DNA of 64,000 nt from Prochlorococcaceae cyanobacterium jk18x1bzbins.87 (GTDB taxonomy: Bacteria; Cyanobacteriota; Cyanobacteriia; PCC-6307; Cyanobiaceae). The stretch spans positions 1 through 64,000 of the forward strand of contig JAJDUS010000129.1 in assembly GCA_022826535.1 (NCBI GenBank), given 5' to 3'. A program made the position numbers and the translations under genes. Each line of letters starts with the position of its first letter. Position 1 is the first letter of the stretch. Below the pieces are notes generated by a model that searched no databases, was not told the DNA's origin, and saw only the letters and a program-made list of their open reading frames with translations. This document shows positions 9,528-19,730 of this stretch, piece by piece.

Positions 9528-10454
9528 ATGGACCATCAACACGGTCGCCTGTTGCTTGTGGGGGGCACCCACGGCAATGAGCGCACGGCACCTTGGATCT
9601 TGCGGCGCTGGGAGGCTCAGCCTGCGCTGCTGAATTCCCCCCTGCCCACCACCACCTGCATCGGCAACCCTGAAGCCTATGGGGCCAATCGCCGCTACAT
9701 GGAGCGAGACCTGAACCGCTGTTTCACAGAAGCACTGCTGGGGGACCAGAGCTGCGCCATCCGCGAGGTCATGCGGGCCCGGGAGTTGGTGGACACTTAC
9801 GGACCCCATGGCAAGGATCCCCACAGCCTGGTTCTGGATATGCACACCACCACAGCAGCCATGGGCCCATCAGTGGTGACTTGTGGAGAGCGTCCTGTGG
9901 ATCTTGCCTTGGCCGCCCTGATGCACCAGGCCGTTGGGATGCCGGTCTACCTCTTCCAGATCAACGAAGATCACCCTGAGGAGTGTGGTTTTCTGGTGCG
10001 GCGCTGGCCATGCGGCCTGGTGCTGGAGGTGGGTCCGGTGGCCCAGGGGATTGTGGACATGGGGACTGTCCGGAAAACAACGGCTTGCCTGGAAGGCTTG
10101 CTGGACGCACTGGGGAACTGTCTCACTGGCAAGGCTAGGCTGCCAGAGACCCTGGTGGTTCACCGTCATCTGAGCAGCCTGGACTGGCCACGGAACAGTG
10201 ATGGCCGTCGGATTGCATGTCTGCATCCGGATCGCCCCCAGTGGGATTGGACTGCACTGCATCCGGGAGACCCACTATTCCTCACGGAGACTGGCGAGAC
10301 CATCCCCTACCAGGGGGAAGAACCCGTCTGGCCGGTGTTTTGCAACGAAGCCTCCTATGAAGAAAAAGGCATTGCCCTGAGTCTGACCAGGCGAGACACC
10401 ATGACGCCGCCAGCCAATGGGCTGGAGGGTCTGTTGGGTTTACTCAGGTCCTAG
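9528..10454 (+). CDS. Aspartoacylase / succinylglutamate desuccinylase family
   Basis: LLLVGGTHGNERTAPWIL, DLNRCF, LVLDMHTTTAAMG motifs. Confidence 0.85.
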   Translation: MDHQHGRLLLVGGTHGNERTAPWILRRWEAQPALLNSPLPTTTCIGNPEAYGANRRYMERDLNRCFTEALLGDQSCAIREVMRARELVDTYGPHGKDPHSLVLDMHTTTAAMGPSVVTCGERPVDLALAALMHQAVGMPVYLFQINEDHPEECGFLVRRWPCGLVLEVGPVAQGIVDMGTVRKTTACLEGLLDALGNCLTGKARLPETLVVHRHLSSLDWPRNSDGRRIACLHPDRPQWDWTALHPGDPLFLTETGETIPYQGEEPVWPVFCNEASYEEKGIALSLTRRDTMTPPANGLEGLLGLLRS

Positions 10455-10691
10455 ACACGTTCTCAAGTGGCGGTGGGCCGTTCCTCAAGTGGTGGCCATG
10501 GCCATTAGCAGGGGTGAGGGTGGTGGACCCTTTCACTCCAGTAGACAACCGCACCCTGTGCCTCCAGCTCGCGGCGGCGGTGACGTGCTTCGTGGAAAGC
10601 CACGGTTTCGTGGTTTCGATCACCAGAGAGAGACCAACTGATCCGAACCATTGCGCCTCAGAGCGGAAACAACAGTATTCTCATCTTAAAA

Positions 10692-10722
10692 CAGTGACCA
10701 GGGACACAATTCCTGGTCACTG
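10692..10722 (-). terminator. Rho-independent terminator downstream of tRNA-Thr
   Basis: Perfect 11-bp inverted repeat CAGTGACCAGG/CCTGGTCACTG followed on the minus strand by TTTTAAG. Confidence 0.7.
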
Positions 10723-10730
10723 GGCCACCA

Positions 10731-10803
10731 AGCCGCTGACCGGACTTGAACCGACGACCCACGCTTTACGAAAGCGTTGCTCTACCAACTGAGCTACAGC
10801 GGC
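10731..10803 (-). tRNA. tRNA-Thr (anticodon CGT)
   Basis: Cloverleaf read by hand on the minus strand: GCCGCTG TA GCTC AGTTGGTA GAGC A ACGCT TTCGTAA AGCGT ... TTCAAGT ... CAGCGGC T; no encoded CCA. Confidence 0.93.
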
Positions 10804-10844
10804 TAACCAATGGAATCCTAATTTAGCGCCAGCCCGAATCACCC

Positions 10845-11147
10845 ATGGCTCCCCCATCCCCCCATCCTCTGGATCCCCAACGCAAAGCCAAGCTTCAACA
10901 AGAGTTAAGGACCCCCTGGCGGAGCCTGCGGCGGGCGTTGTGGATTGCATTGGAGGCCTCGGCAGCCCTGGGGCTGGTGATCATGGCATTGCGGCTTGTT
11001 GGCGGAGAGGCGGTGCGCCTGAATGATGCCCTCATCCAGGTGGGTGCAGTGGTGCTGTTTGGCTACCTGCTCTGGAAGGACCGTTCTGCAAAAACAGAGG
11101 CCAACCCTGGGCAGGCCAGAGACAGCACATCCCGGAAGATGTCCTGA
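10845..11147 (+). CDS. DUF3493-type small membrane protein
   Basis: 100 aa with two TM helices; LRTPWRSLRRALWIALEASAALG. Confidence 0.6.
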   Translation: MAPPSPHPLDPQRKAKLQQELRTPWRSLRRALWIALEASAALGLVIMALRLVGGEAVRLNDALIQVGAVVLFGYLLWKDRSAKTEANPGQARDSTSRKMS

Positions 11148-11166
11148 CCCTGGGAAACGTCCCATC

Positions 11167-14100
11167 TCACACACGCAATGTGCGCTTCACCATGACCATG
11201 GAGAAGGCTTCCAGTCGGTCCCCCTCCCGCCAATCCGTGAAGCGGCTCACCCCCACGCCACACTCGTAGCCGGCATTCACCTCCTTCACCCCATCCTTGA
11301 TGCGACGGAGAGAATCCAAGTCCCCCTCATAGACCACTTGACTGCCCCGATGCACCCGTAACCGACAGTTGCGCTGCAACTTGCCTTCCGTGACATAGCA
11401 GCCAGCCACGGCGCCATTGCCGATGGAGAAGACGGCACGCACCTCTGCCCAGCCCAGGGATTCTTCCACCAACTCCGGTTCCAGGAGGCCCTCCATGGCC
11501 CCCTGGATATCCTCCAGCAGCTTGTAGATGACGTCATAGTTGCGCACATCAACGGATGCGGCTTCCGCGGCCCGCCGTGCGCTGCTGGCCATGGAGGTGT
11601 TAAAGCCAATGACCACGGCGCCGGAGGCTGTGGCCAAATCAATGTCGGTTTCCGTGATCTCTCCGGGGGAGGACAACAGGACACGGATCTGCACCTCTTC
11701 TTGGGAGAGCTGTTCAAGAGATCCCAGAATGGCTTCCAAAGATCCCTGAACGTCGGTCTTAAGAATGAGATTGAGTTCCTTGAGGTCACCCTCGGCGGCC
11801 CGATCCGACATGGCCGTGAGGCTGACGCGACGACTGGCCATCTGTTGGGCCAACCGAGCCGCACGGGCATCGCTGACCCTGTCACTGACCACAGCCCGGG
11901 CAGCCTTCTCGTCTTCGAACACCTCGAAGGCATCCCCCGCCGTGGGGACTTCGCTGAAGCCAAGGGCTTCCACGGCAGTAGAGGGGAGAGCCTCCAGGAG
12001 CCGCTCACCCCGATCATTGACCATGGCCCGAATCTTGCCCAGAACCGGGCCAGCGGCGATCACATCACCGGGTCGTAGGGTGCCGTTCTGAACCAGCAAC
12101 GTGGCCACCGGGCCCTTGGCCTTGTCCAAGTGGGCCTCCACCACGGTTCCTCTGGCCAGACGCTGGGGATTGGCTTGCAGGTCCTCCACATCACTCACCA
12201 GAAGGATCATCTCCAGCAGCTTGTCAATGTTCTGGCCCTTGAGTGCGCTGACAGGGACCATGACCGTGTCGCCCCCCCACTCCTCACTCATCAAATCGAG
12301 GTCAGCCAATTCCTGGCGCACCCGGTCTGGATTGGCCCCCTCCTTATCCATCTTGTTGATGGCCACCACGATGGGCACCTCTGCGGCCCGTGCATGGCTG
12401 ATGGCCTCAATGGTTTGCGGGCGCACCCCATCATCAGCGGCAACCACCAGGACAGCAATATCAGTCACCTTGGTGCCACGGGCCCGCATTGCTGTGAAGG
12501 CCTTGTGACCAGGCGTGTCCAGGAAGGTGATGAGGGAAGCCTTCTCCTCATGGACCACCTCCACCTGGTAAGCGCCAATGTGCTGGGTGATGCCGCCAGC
12601 CTCTCCTGCCGCCACACGGGTGCTACGAATGGCGTCCAGAAGACTGGTCTTGCCATGGTCAACATGGCCCATCACCGTCACCACGGGTGGACGACGGCTG
12701 AGGTTCTTCAGGTCCTCGTCCTCGATCATGGCAACCGTCTTCTTGGCCGCGGCCTCAACGTCATCCTCCACAACGGGCACCCCAAACTCCTCGGCCACCT
12801 TCTCAATGGCAGGCAGGTCCAGGGATTGGGTCACTGTTGCCGAGATGCCTTTGAAGAACAAAGACTTGATGATGTCCGAACTGTCCACACCAAGGGCTTC
12901 CGCCAACTCCTGGACGGTCAAGTTGCCTTCCGGAACCACAAGCATTTCGGGGCGCTGCTGCTTGGCCTCCCGGGCTTGGCGCAGTTCCATGGCTCGCCGC
13001 CGTTGCCGCTGCCGGGCTGTTTCCTTGGGCTTCTTGCGGCGTTTTGCCTTGATTGCGGGTTGCTCCGTCGCACCCTGGGGCTTGCCGGAAGGACGGGCCA
13101 AGGATGCGGAAAGCACCGCAGCAGACCCTTCGCTAGCAAAGCCTTCGCCAGCATTCACATCTTCATCATGGATGCCAATGATGTGAACCTTGGTGCGTTG
13201 CTTACTGGCTGTGCCACCACGCCGTAACTGCTCCAGCCGTGCCGAATCATCCCAATCCTGGCGCCTGGACCGCCCACCGGCGCCCGCACGGGAACGGCCA
13301 TCAGGGGCGCCACTGCGGGGTGGACTCGGTCGTCGCGGTGGCGTTGGGGATTCCGCCGTGGTTTTGGTTTTGGGCTCGTGCTTGGGGCGCGACAGGAGCG
13401 GTGTGGTTCCAGACGCCGCCTCCTGGCCCAGGACTTCACTGGGCGCTGCGGGACGTCGCACCCCTGGGGGAAGCCCTCCCTGGAGACGCTCGGATCCGGA
13501 TCCTCCAGGGCGGCTAATGCCTGGAGGCCCGCCCGGACGGCGGGAAGGACGGCCCACCAGCAACGCTGATGAGCGGGGCTCAGTCGGCTTGGAACGACGC
13601 TCACCAGTGGTGGAGCTGGCACGGACCGCTGCGGCGCCACCGGTGGTGCCAGCGCGCTCAAGGCGTCCCACAAATTCCGGACGACTCTGCTGTGGTGGCG
13701 CATCGACCCCTCCGGCGCCGGAGCGCTGCGGTGCGTCAGGGTCCCCCACCCTGGGGCTGGGACGGCGGGCCACAATTTGGGGTTGCCGTACGGGCGGCTG
13801 TGCCTGGGGCGTGGATTGCGTTGACCGGGCGCCATCAGGATGCCCCCCCAACGCTGATGACCGGGAACGGGGCATCCCGGATGCCACCACGGAGCGGGGA
13901 AGTTTTGCGCTAGGACGACGGGGTGGTTGATTCACCACCTTGGCGGCGGGTTGGGAGGGGCGACTGGGACCAGTGGGACCCTCAGGGGCCACAGATAGGG
14001 GTGGTTTGGAGGGGGGAACTGCTGCTGACTTGCCCCCTGGACGGGAGCGCCGATCTTTTGCTGGCCTGAGAATCGGTTTGGAGGGTCTGGGAATGGAACT

Positions 14101-15390
14101 GGTGCGATCCCGTGACTTGCGAACCGGTTTCTCGACAACAGGAGACTTGGGAGCTGCCAGCTTTGGTGGCGCCATGAGCTGGGGCGGCTGCTTGTCCACA
14201 GTCGGACTTGCCCCCTTGTCCGGTGACTTGCCCCCCTTCTGACGACGACTGCTGGCCGAGGATGCCTGCGATGTCACCTTTGCCTGCTTTGTGGCCGCGG
14301 CAGAGGCTTTTAATGGCTTGTCCACAACAGATGGTGGTCTGGCCACCGCAGGGCTTGCCTTACCCTTAGGTGCTGCTTTGTCTCCGCCAGCGGCTGTGGC
14401 TTCAGGGGAGCTTGGTGTGGTGGGCAGTGCAGGCCGCACCGGCTTCTTGGCCTTTTGGGGGGGCTTTGCCTCGGCAGATGGCCGCTTCACCAGCGTAGGG
14501 CTTGCCTTGCCCTTGGGCGCTTTGCCCTCGCCAGTGGCTGCGGCTCCAGGGGAGCTTGGTGTGGTGGGCGGTACAGGCCGCACCGGCTTCTTGGCCTTTT
14601 GGGGGGGCTTTGCCTCGGCAGATGGCCGCTTCACCAGCGTAGGACCTGCCTTTGTCTTAAGTGCTTTGCCCTCGCCAGCGGCTGCGGCTCCAGGGGAGCC
14701 TGGTGCGGTGGACAGGGCAAGGGGCCGCACCGGCTTCTGGGGCTCCCGGGGCGGCTTTGCCTCAGCAGATGGCGGCTTCACCAACGTAGGAGCTGCCTTT
14801 GCCTTGGGCGTTGTCCCCTTACCAGCCGTCTTTCTTGTGGCGGGCTGATCCACTGTTCTGGCCTTGATCGCAGTGGGGCGCCGCAGATCCTTCTTGGCTG
14901 GTCGGGATGGTTGTCGATGGAGTTTCTGGTCAGCAGGAGACGGCTTGGGGGCCATCCGTGGCTTTGTGGTGGCTTTGCTCTGACCGGTGTCACCCAATGG
15001 AGCCGCGCCAGGGGTCGGTTTGCGGGCAGTAGCTTGCGCCGGTGTGGGTCGTGCGGTCAACACCGCCCTGGTCTTTAAACGGACTGTGAACGCCTTGCCG
15101 TTCGACTTGGCCTGTTTGGAAGCTGGTTGAGCGTGACCAAGTTTGTCCGATCCAACAACCTTCTCCTTGTGGGCGGCCTTGTTTTTGTAGGTCGCTGCCA
15201 AATCTTCAGCCAGATCACCTTCAGCCACAAGGTGGCCAATGATGGTTTCGGCCTGCCCCTCACTGATTGAACTGCTGTGACTCTTGACGGGGATGGAAAG
15301 CGTCTCCGCAGCGTCAAAAACAACCTGCCATGACGGAAGGCCAAGGTCGCGCGAAAGCTGATTGATACGGACTTTGCCGCTTTTGGTCAT
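11167..15390 (-). CDS. infB: Translation initiation factor IF-2 with very long repeat-rich N-terminus
   Basis: 1407 aa; [49 protein letters not shown]-domain motifs; low-complexity Pro/Ala/Lys N-terminal half. Confidence 0.95.
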   Translation of the reverse strand: MTKSGKVRINQLSRDLGLPSWQVVFDAAETLSIPVKSHSSSISEGQAETIIGHLVAEGDLAEDLAATYKNKAAHKEKVVGSDKLGHAQPASKQAKSNGKAFTVRLKTRAVLTARPTPAQATARKPTPGAAPLGDTGQSKATTKPRMAPKPSPADQKLHRQPSRPAKKDLRRPTAIKARTVDQPATRKTAGKGTTPKAKAAPTLVKPPSAEAKPPREPQKPVRPLALSTAPGSPGAAAAGEGKALKTKAGPTLVKRPSAEAKPPQKAKKPVRPVPPTTPSSPGAAATGEGKAPKGKASPTLVKRPSAEAKPPQKAKKPVRPALPTTPSSPEATAAGGDKAAPKGKASPAVARPPSVVDKPLKASAAATKQAKVTSQASSASSRRQKGGKSPDKGASPTVDKQPPQLMAPPKLAAPKSPVVEKPVRKSRDRTSSIPRPSKPILRPAKDRRSRPGGKSAAVPPSKPPLSVAPEGPTGPSRPSQPAAKVVNQPPRRPSAKLPRSVVASGMPRSRSSALGGHPDGARSTQSTPQAQPPVRQPQIVARRPSPRVGDPDAPQRSGAGGVDAPPQQSRPEFVGRLERAGTTGGAAAVRASSTTGERRSKPTEPRSSALLVGRPSRRPGGPPGISRPGGSGSERLQGGLPPGVRRPAAPSEVLGQEAASGTTPLLSRPKHEPKTKTTAESPTPPRRPSPPRSGAPDGRSRAGAGGRSRRQDWDDSARLEQLRRGGTASKQRTKVHIIGIHDEDVNAGEGFASEGSAAVLSASLARPSGKPQGATEQPAIKAKRRKKPKETARQRQRRRAMELRQAREAKQQRPEMLVVPEGNLTVQELAEALGVDSSDIIKSLFFKGISATVTQSLDLPAIEKVAEEFGVPVVEDDVEAAAKKTVAMIEDEDLKNLSRRPPVVTVMGHVDHGKTSLLDAIRSTRVAAGEAGGITQHIGAYQVEVVHEEKASLITFLDTPGHKAFTAMRARGTKVTDIAVLVVAADDGVRPQTIEAISHARAAEVPIVVAINKMDKEGANPDRVRQELADLDLMSEEWGGDTVMVPVSALKGQNIDKLLEMILLVSDVEDLQANPQRLARGTVVEAHLDKAKGPVATLLVQNGTLRPGDVIAAGPVLGKIRAMVNDRGERLLEALPSTAVEALGFSEVPTAGDAFEVFEDEKAARAVVSDRVSDARAARLAQQMASRRVSLTAMSDRAAEGDLKELNLILKTDVQGSLEAILGSLEQLSQEEVQIRVLLSSPGEITETDIDLATASGAVVIGFNTSMASSARRAAEAASVDVRNYDVIYKLLEDIQGAMEGLLEPELVEESLGWAEVRAVFSIGNGAVAGCYVTEGKLQRNCRLRVHRGSQVVYEGDLDSLRRIKDGVKEVNAGYECGVGVSRFTDWREGDRLEAFSMVMVKRTLRV
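14340..14800 (-). repeat. In-frame tandem repeat of about 144-147 bp (48-49 aa) in the IF-2 N-terminal region, about 3 copies or more
   Basis: The gcttcaccagcgtagg-type landmark recurs at about 14484, 14628 and 14775; protein repeat [28 protein letters not shown]...[10 protein letters not shown]. Confidence 0.8.
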
Positions 15391-15954
15391 GCGTGCTCCA
15401 AACGAGCGATGAGGGTTGCCCCCATCGAGCCCTCCTTATGCAAGGGCTGTTGACATCCTGCCCCAGGGAAGGCGAGTCCTGCTGGAGAATCTCACCAAAA
15501 CCTTGGCTCTGCAAGGCCTTCGTTCAGAAAAGCTTGCAGACGAGAACCACTTGAGCCTACAGGACAGAAGCCCTGGGGCTTGTAGTATCGGCCTGGAGCG
15601 TGAGCATAAGACCAAACTGCGGCGGTAGTTGAGAGCGCTGTCATGCTACAGGAGAGCCTGGGCCTGAAAACGGGATACAAGCCCCCTCCTTCAGGAGGGC
15701 TCCATCCACCGGCTTGGACAGCCGAGTGCCCCAGTCTCGGGTGGGCAACCATCTGAGCAACGGGAACCAGCCCCACTGCCGGACCGGCGGCGAGGATAAT
15801 TATGGACGTGGAGCCCATGGAGGACCACGGGGGTGGCAACGGGCGGTGAAGCGTCAAACCACCTGAATCTTCAATGCTCCGGCATCCAGAGGGGAAGGAA
15901 TCCTCTCCCCAATGAATGGGGAGGAGCAGTTCAACACGCCGCCTGCTGCCCAGT

Positions 15955-16236
15955 TCAGCTTTGCTCCTTGTCCAATTCAGCCGCCAATGTGGCATCAATG
16001 GCGGGATGGTTGGGCATGCGCAGGCTCTTCTGGATGCGTTTTCGTCGCCGTGCGTCTTGCAAGCAACGCCTGGAACGGCATACATAGGCGGAGCGGCCAA
16101 ACCCCTGACCCAGGCCAAGCCCCCCGGATGCCAGCCGCACCAGGCGCAACATCCTGGTGCGGTCTTTCAGGCATGCACAGCTAACGCAACGTCTGACAAC
16201 AGGCTTGTGGGTAGTGCTCATGGCTGTCGCTGCCAA
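15955..16236 (-). CDS. YlxR family (DUF448) protein
   Basis: 93 aa; RRCVSCACLKDRTRMLRLVR...GRSAYVCRSRRCLQDA; sits between nusA and infB. Confidence 0.85.
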   Translation of the reverse strand: MAATAMSTTHKPVVRRCVSCACLKDRTRMLRLVRLASGGLGLGQGFGRSAYVCRSRRCLQDARRRKRIQKSLRMPNHPAIDATLAAELDKEQS

Positions 16237-17552
16237 AGCGTTTGACCATCCAGGTCATCATCATCCCGGTGTGGATACAGCTCCCGCAGGCGGGCATCCT
16301 CCTCGGCGCGCCTGGCCTGTTCCGCCTTGATGCGCGCCTCGGCTTCGACTTGCGCTTTTTCCTCCTTCTGCCGCTGGGCGATGAGCTTGGCCACAATGGC
16401 TTCCTCCTGCCGCTGGTCGTACTCGGCGGAATTTTTAATATCAATCTTCCAACCCGTGAGTCGTGCGGCCAGGCGTACATTTTGTCCCTGGCGGCCGATG
16501 GCCAGGCTGAGTTGATCTGGGGGAACCAGCACATGGGCATGGTGGGCTTCAGGGTCCACCAGCCGCACCAGCCCCACCTTGGCGGGGCTTAAGGAATGGG
16601 CAATATATTGGGCCGGATCCGCTGACCAGCGAATCACATCAATTTTCTCCCCCCGGAGCTCGTTGACCACCTGTTGGATCCGGGAGCCACGTGCTCCAAT
16701 ACAGGCGCCCACAGGGTCCACTTCCCGCTCCGTGCTGTCTACGGACACCTTGGTTCGTGTCCCGACAGAGCGGGAGGGTGGGTTGGCTTCCCGGGCTACA
16801 GCCACAATGCGCACAGATCCCTCCTGGATTTCAGGCACCTCGTTCTCGAACAGGTAGACCACCAGTCCCGCATTGGCACGGGAGACAAACAGCTGAGGTC
16901 CTCGCCGCGGCACCTCCGACACCTCCTTGAGAAACACCCGGAAGGTGGCATTGGCGCGATAGTTGTCATTGGGAAGCTGATCTCGCCGTGGAAGCTCCGC
17001 CTCCACCTCTGGTCGTCCAAGACCGGAGCTCACAGCCATGATCACACTCTGGCGCTCAAAGCGCAGGACACGGGCAGTGAGCACAGGGTCATCCAGGTCC
17101 GCAAACTCTTCCTGGATCATGTGACGCTGATGGTCCCGTAGCCGCTGGGCCAACGTCTGCTTTGTCTGTGTGGCGGCCATGCGGCCGAAGTCATCCCGAT
17201 CCGGTGTGACATCCAGCACCACCGTGTCGCCAATCTGGGCATCCTCCGCCACCTGCTGCACATCGGCCAGAGCAATCTGATGATCTTCACTATCCACCTG
17301 GTCGACGATGATCTTGCTGGCCAGAACCCGGAAGCCTTCCTCGTCAAGGCTGAGGGAGACGTCAAAATTCGCGAAATACTCCCCATCAAACGGATCTTCG
17401 CCACTGCCCAGCATCTGGGTGCGCCGGTACTTTTCATACCCCTTGAGAAGGGATTCCCGCAGAGCTTGCTCAACCGTACTGGAGGGTAGCTTCTTCTCTT
17501 CGCTGATGTTCTCGATTAGGGCCGCCAAGCCCGGAAGCATTACGAGCGCCAT
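16218..17552 (-). CDS. nusA: Transcription termination/antitermination factor NusA
   Basis: 444 aa; S1/KH features (DPVGACIGARGSRIQQVVNELRGEKIDVIRW; LSLAIGRQGQNVRLAARLTGWKIDI). Confidence 0.95.
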   Translation of the reverse strand: MALVMLPGLAALIENISEEKKLPSSTVEQALRESLLKGYEKYRRTQMLGSGEDPFDGEYFANFDVSLSLDEEGFRVLASKIIVDQVDSEDHQIALADVQQVAEDAQIGDTVVLDVTPDRDDFGRMAATQTKQTLAQRLRDHQRHMIQEEFADLDDPVLTARVLRFERQSVIMAVSSGLGRPEVEAELPRRDQLPNDNYRANATFRVFLKEVSEVPRRGPQLFVSRANAGLVVYLFENEVPEIQEGSVRIVAVAREANPPSRSVGTRTKVSVDSTEREVDPVGACIGARGSRIQQVVNELRGEKIDVIRWSADPAQYIAHSLSPAKVGLVRLVDPEAHHAHVLVPPDQLSLAIGRQGQNVRLAARLTGWKIDIKNSAEYDQRQEEAIVAKLIAQRQKEEKAQVEAEARIKAEQARRAEEDARLRELYPHRDDDDLDGQTLWQRQP

Positions 17553-17586
17553 GGATGGTTAGGTGTGGATAACGAAAGGGTGGTTG

Positions 17587-18054
17587 CTAGCCGAACTCGC
17601 CGGTGGTTAGTCGGACCTGAAGCACATCGCCACGAGGAACACGGATGATGCGGCCCTTGCAGTTCAGCCGGACCACGTTCTCATCCCGGCCCATCAAGGT
17701 GCCATGAATAACATCATGATGTCCCTGCCGCTGGCAGTGGAGTTCCACAGGGAACCCACGAAAGCTCTGGAAATCACGATCATTGGCCAGATTCTCGCTG
17801 AGGCCGGGGCTGGACACCTCCAGGACAAAGGCCGTCGTGAACAGTTCAGCGTCGTCAAGGAGGGCCCCCAGGCGATGGCTGAGGGTTTCACAGTCAACGA
17901 TGGACACATCACCTCCATCCAGGCGGCGGATTGCGACAATCACCACCAGGGGTTGACGGTGGGCCTGAATGGCCACATCAGACACAACCAGGGCAAGGGG
18001 TCCAGCGGCTGCCTCGGCATGACTGCGGATTGTGGGGATTAAGGCATGAGCCAA
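17587..18054 (-). CDS. rimP: Ribosome maturation factor RimP
   Basis: 155 aa; VLEVSSPGLSENLANDRDFQSFRGFPVEL; upstream of nusA. Confidence 0.9.
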   Translation of the reverse strand: MAHALIPTIRSHAEAAAGPLALVVSDVAIQAHRQPLVVIVAIRRLDGGDVSIVDCETLSHRLGALLDDAELFTTAFVLEVSSPGLSENLANDRDFQSFRGFPVELHCQRQGHHDVIHGTLMGRDENVVRLNCKGRIIRVPRGDVLQVRLTTGEFG

Positions 18055-18200
18055 GGCACTGGACCGGACAGATTCCCAGGACCAACTGAGGGGAACACTC
18101 CTTGCGCAGCCTTCGTGGCTTCAAAGTGCTCAAGACATGGGCACGGACACCATGACAATTGAACTGACCCAGTGGCAATGTTAGGCAAAACTAGCAACCT

Positions 18201-19034
18201 TTGGGACCATTGGCACATCCCACAGCATGGACAGTGGCTCAGTTGACGGACCCCCACCTGCTGGCTGACCCCAGGGGACACTACCGTGGCATCAACAGCT
18301 ATGCCCAGTTCCAGAGTTGTCTGCGCTCCGTGCAGAGCGTAGACTCTGACCTCATTCTGCTGACAGGTGACCTGAGCCAGGATGAAACCTGGGCAGCTTA
18401 TGGCTTGCTTCGGGATCAACTGGCCACCTGTGGTCGTCCTGCTCTGGTCATGGCGGGCAACCATGACCACCCCCATTTGCTGAGAAGTTGTCTGGGGCGA
18501 CACGCTTCGGTTGCACCCTGTGGGGTGGCCCTGGGCAACTGGCTGGTGATCGGTCTGGATTCCCATAGGGCCGGCTGCAAAGGCGGCTGTCTCTCCACAG
18601 GGCAACTGGACTGGCTGGCGAGCAACCTGCGGGCCCATCCAGGCCCCTGCCTGGTGGCCCTCCACCACCCACCCACGGTCATTGGTTGCCCGCGGATGGA
18701 TCCCATCGCCCTGGAGACCCCTGAGCATCTTCTGGGCCTCCTACAGGATTTCCCCCAGGTGAAGGGCGTCGTGTTTGGCCATGTGCATCAAGCCTGGCAG
18801 CGTCAGACCCCTCTACCGCTCATGGCATGCCCATCCACAGCAACGCAGATTCCACCAGTCCAGCCCAGTTTCCAGTCCGACGCACCGGGCTGGCGTCTTC
18901 TGCGGTTGGCAGCCGACGGCCAGTTTCACACCCAGGTGGTGCGGATCGTCAACGGGGAAGCCAGGCCAGAGGAACCCCTGTCCCATGGTTCACCTGGCTG
19001 GTTTGCGCCCCACCAAGACGTTGCAAGGTGTTGA
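18201..19034 (+). CDS. Metallophosphoesterase, CpdA/Icc-like
   Basis: 277 aa; QLTDPHLLADP, LLTGDLSQDETWAAY, VMAGNHDHP, GVVFGHVHQAW. Confidence 0.8.
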   Translation: MGPLAHPTAWTVAQLTDPHLLADPRGHYRGINSYAQFQSCLRSVQSVDSDLILLTGDLSQDETWAAYGLLRDQLATCGRPALVMAGNHDHPHLLRSCLGRHASVAPCGVALGNWLVIGLDSHRAGCKGGCLSTGQLDWLASNLRAHPGPCLVALHHPPTVIGCPRMDPIALETPEHLLGLLQDFPQVKGVVFGHVHQAWQRQTPLPLMACPSTATQIPPVQPSFQSDAPGWRLLRLAADGQFHTQVVRIVNGEARPEEPLSHGSPGWFAPHQDVARC

Positions 19035-19705
19035 GCGGCACTATCCCTATGACCCGGAGGGGTCTGCGCTGGGTGGATGCCCCTGCCCCCACAAAACCCT
19101 CTACAACCGCTTCCGCCGCTGGTCAGACAAGGGTGTTTCTGATCTGACCTTTTCTGAGTTGTCAGCATCCGATCCCACAGAGCCATCCGATCCCACAGAG
19201 CCAGAGGTCCTGATCATTGACGCCACTGATCTCAAAGCCCATCCCACGGCGTCCAGCCTCAACAGGGGGGTGCCCCCGCCTGACGGGTGGCACCAAGGGG
19301 GGCATGACCAGCAAGCTCCATGGGGTCTGCGACAGCAAAGGTGGTCCCCTGCGGCTCCACCTGCATGAGGGGCAATGCAGTGACTTCACTGGTGCTGATG
19401 GGGTGCTCAAGGACCTGCCGCCTGCTGCTGCGGTGGTGGGGGAAAGGGGTATGAGAGGGACAAAATCCGCAAGATGCTGGCCCAGCAGGGCATCCGGCTT
19501 TGCGTCCCGCCTCGTTGCTGCCGCAAGAAACCAGTCCATGACCACAAGAGGCTGGATCGCAGGCGTCACAAAATCGAGACGCTCTTTTCCCGGCTGAAGG
19601 ACTGGCGGCGTCTTGCAACCCGCTACCGGCCGCTGCACCCAGGTCTTCTGCTCTGCCATCCTCCTGGCCGCCACCGTCCTCTTCTGGTGATGAGTCCTGA
19701 CCCTA
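19035..19705 (+). pseudogene. Degenerate IS5-family transposase, spread over at least three frames
   Basis: Fragments in different frames: KTLYNRFRRWSDKGV; TKGGMTSKLHGVCDSKGGPLRLHLHEGQCSDFTGADGVL; DKIRKMLAQQGIRLCVPPRC...DRRRHKIETLFSRLKDWRRLATRY. Confidence 0.8.
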
Positions 19706-19730
19706 GGATTGAAAGTCAAAGTTCATCACC

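Noticed and set aside
10455-10690. Possible small gene or RNA between the aspartoacylase gene and tRNA-Thr (ORF 10514-10792)
   Set aside because: The ORF runs into the tRNA and terminator and has no recognisable motif
12130-13227. 365 aa plus-strand ORF opposite infB
   Set aside because: His/Gly/Leu-rich shadow ORF antisense to a GC-rich coding gene
15492-16118. 208 aa minus-strand ORF overlapping ylxR
   Set aside because: Composition is not protein-like and it overlaps the real ylxR frame; treated as spurious
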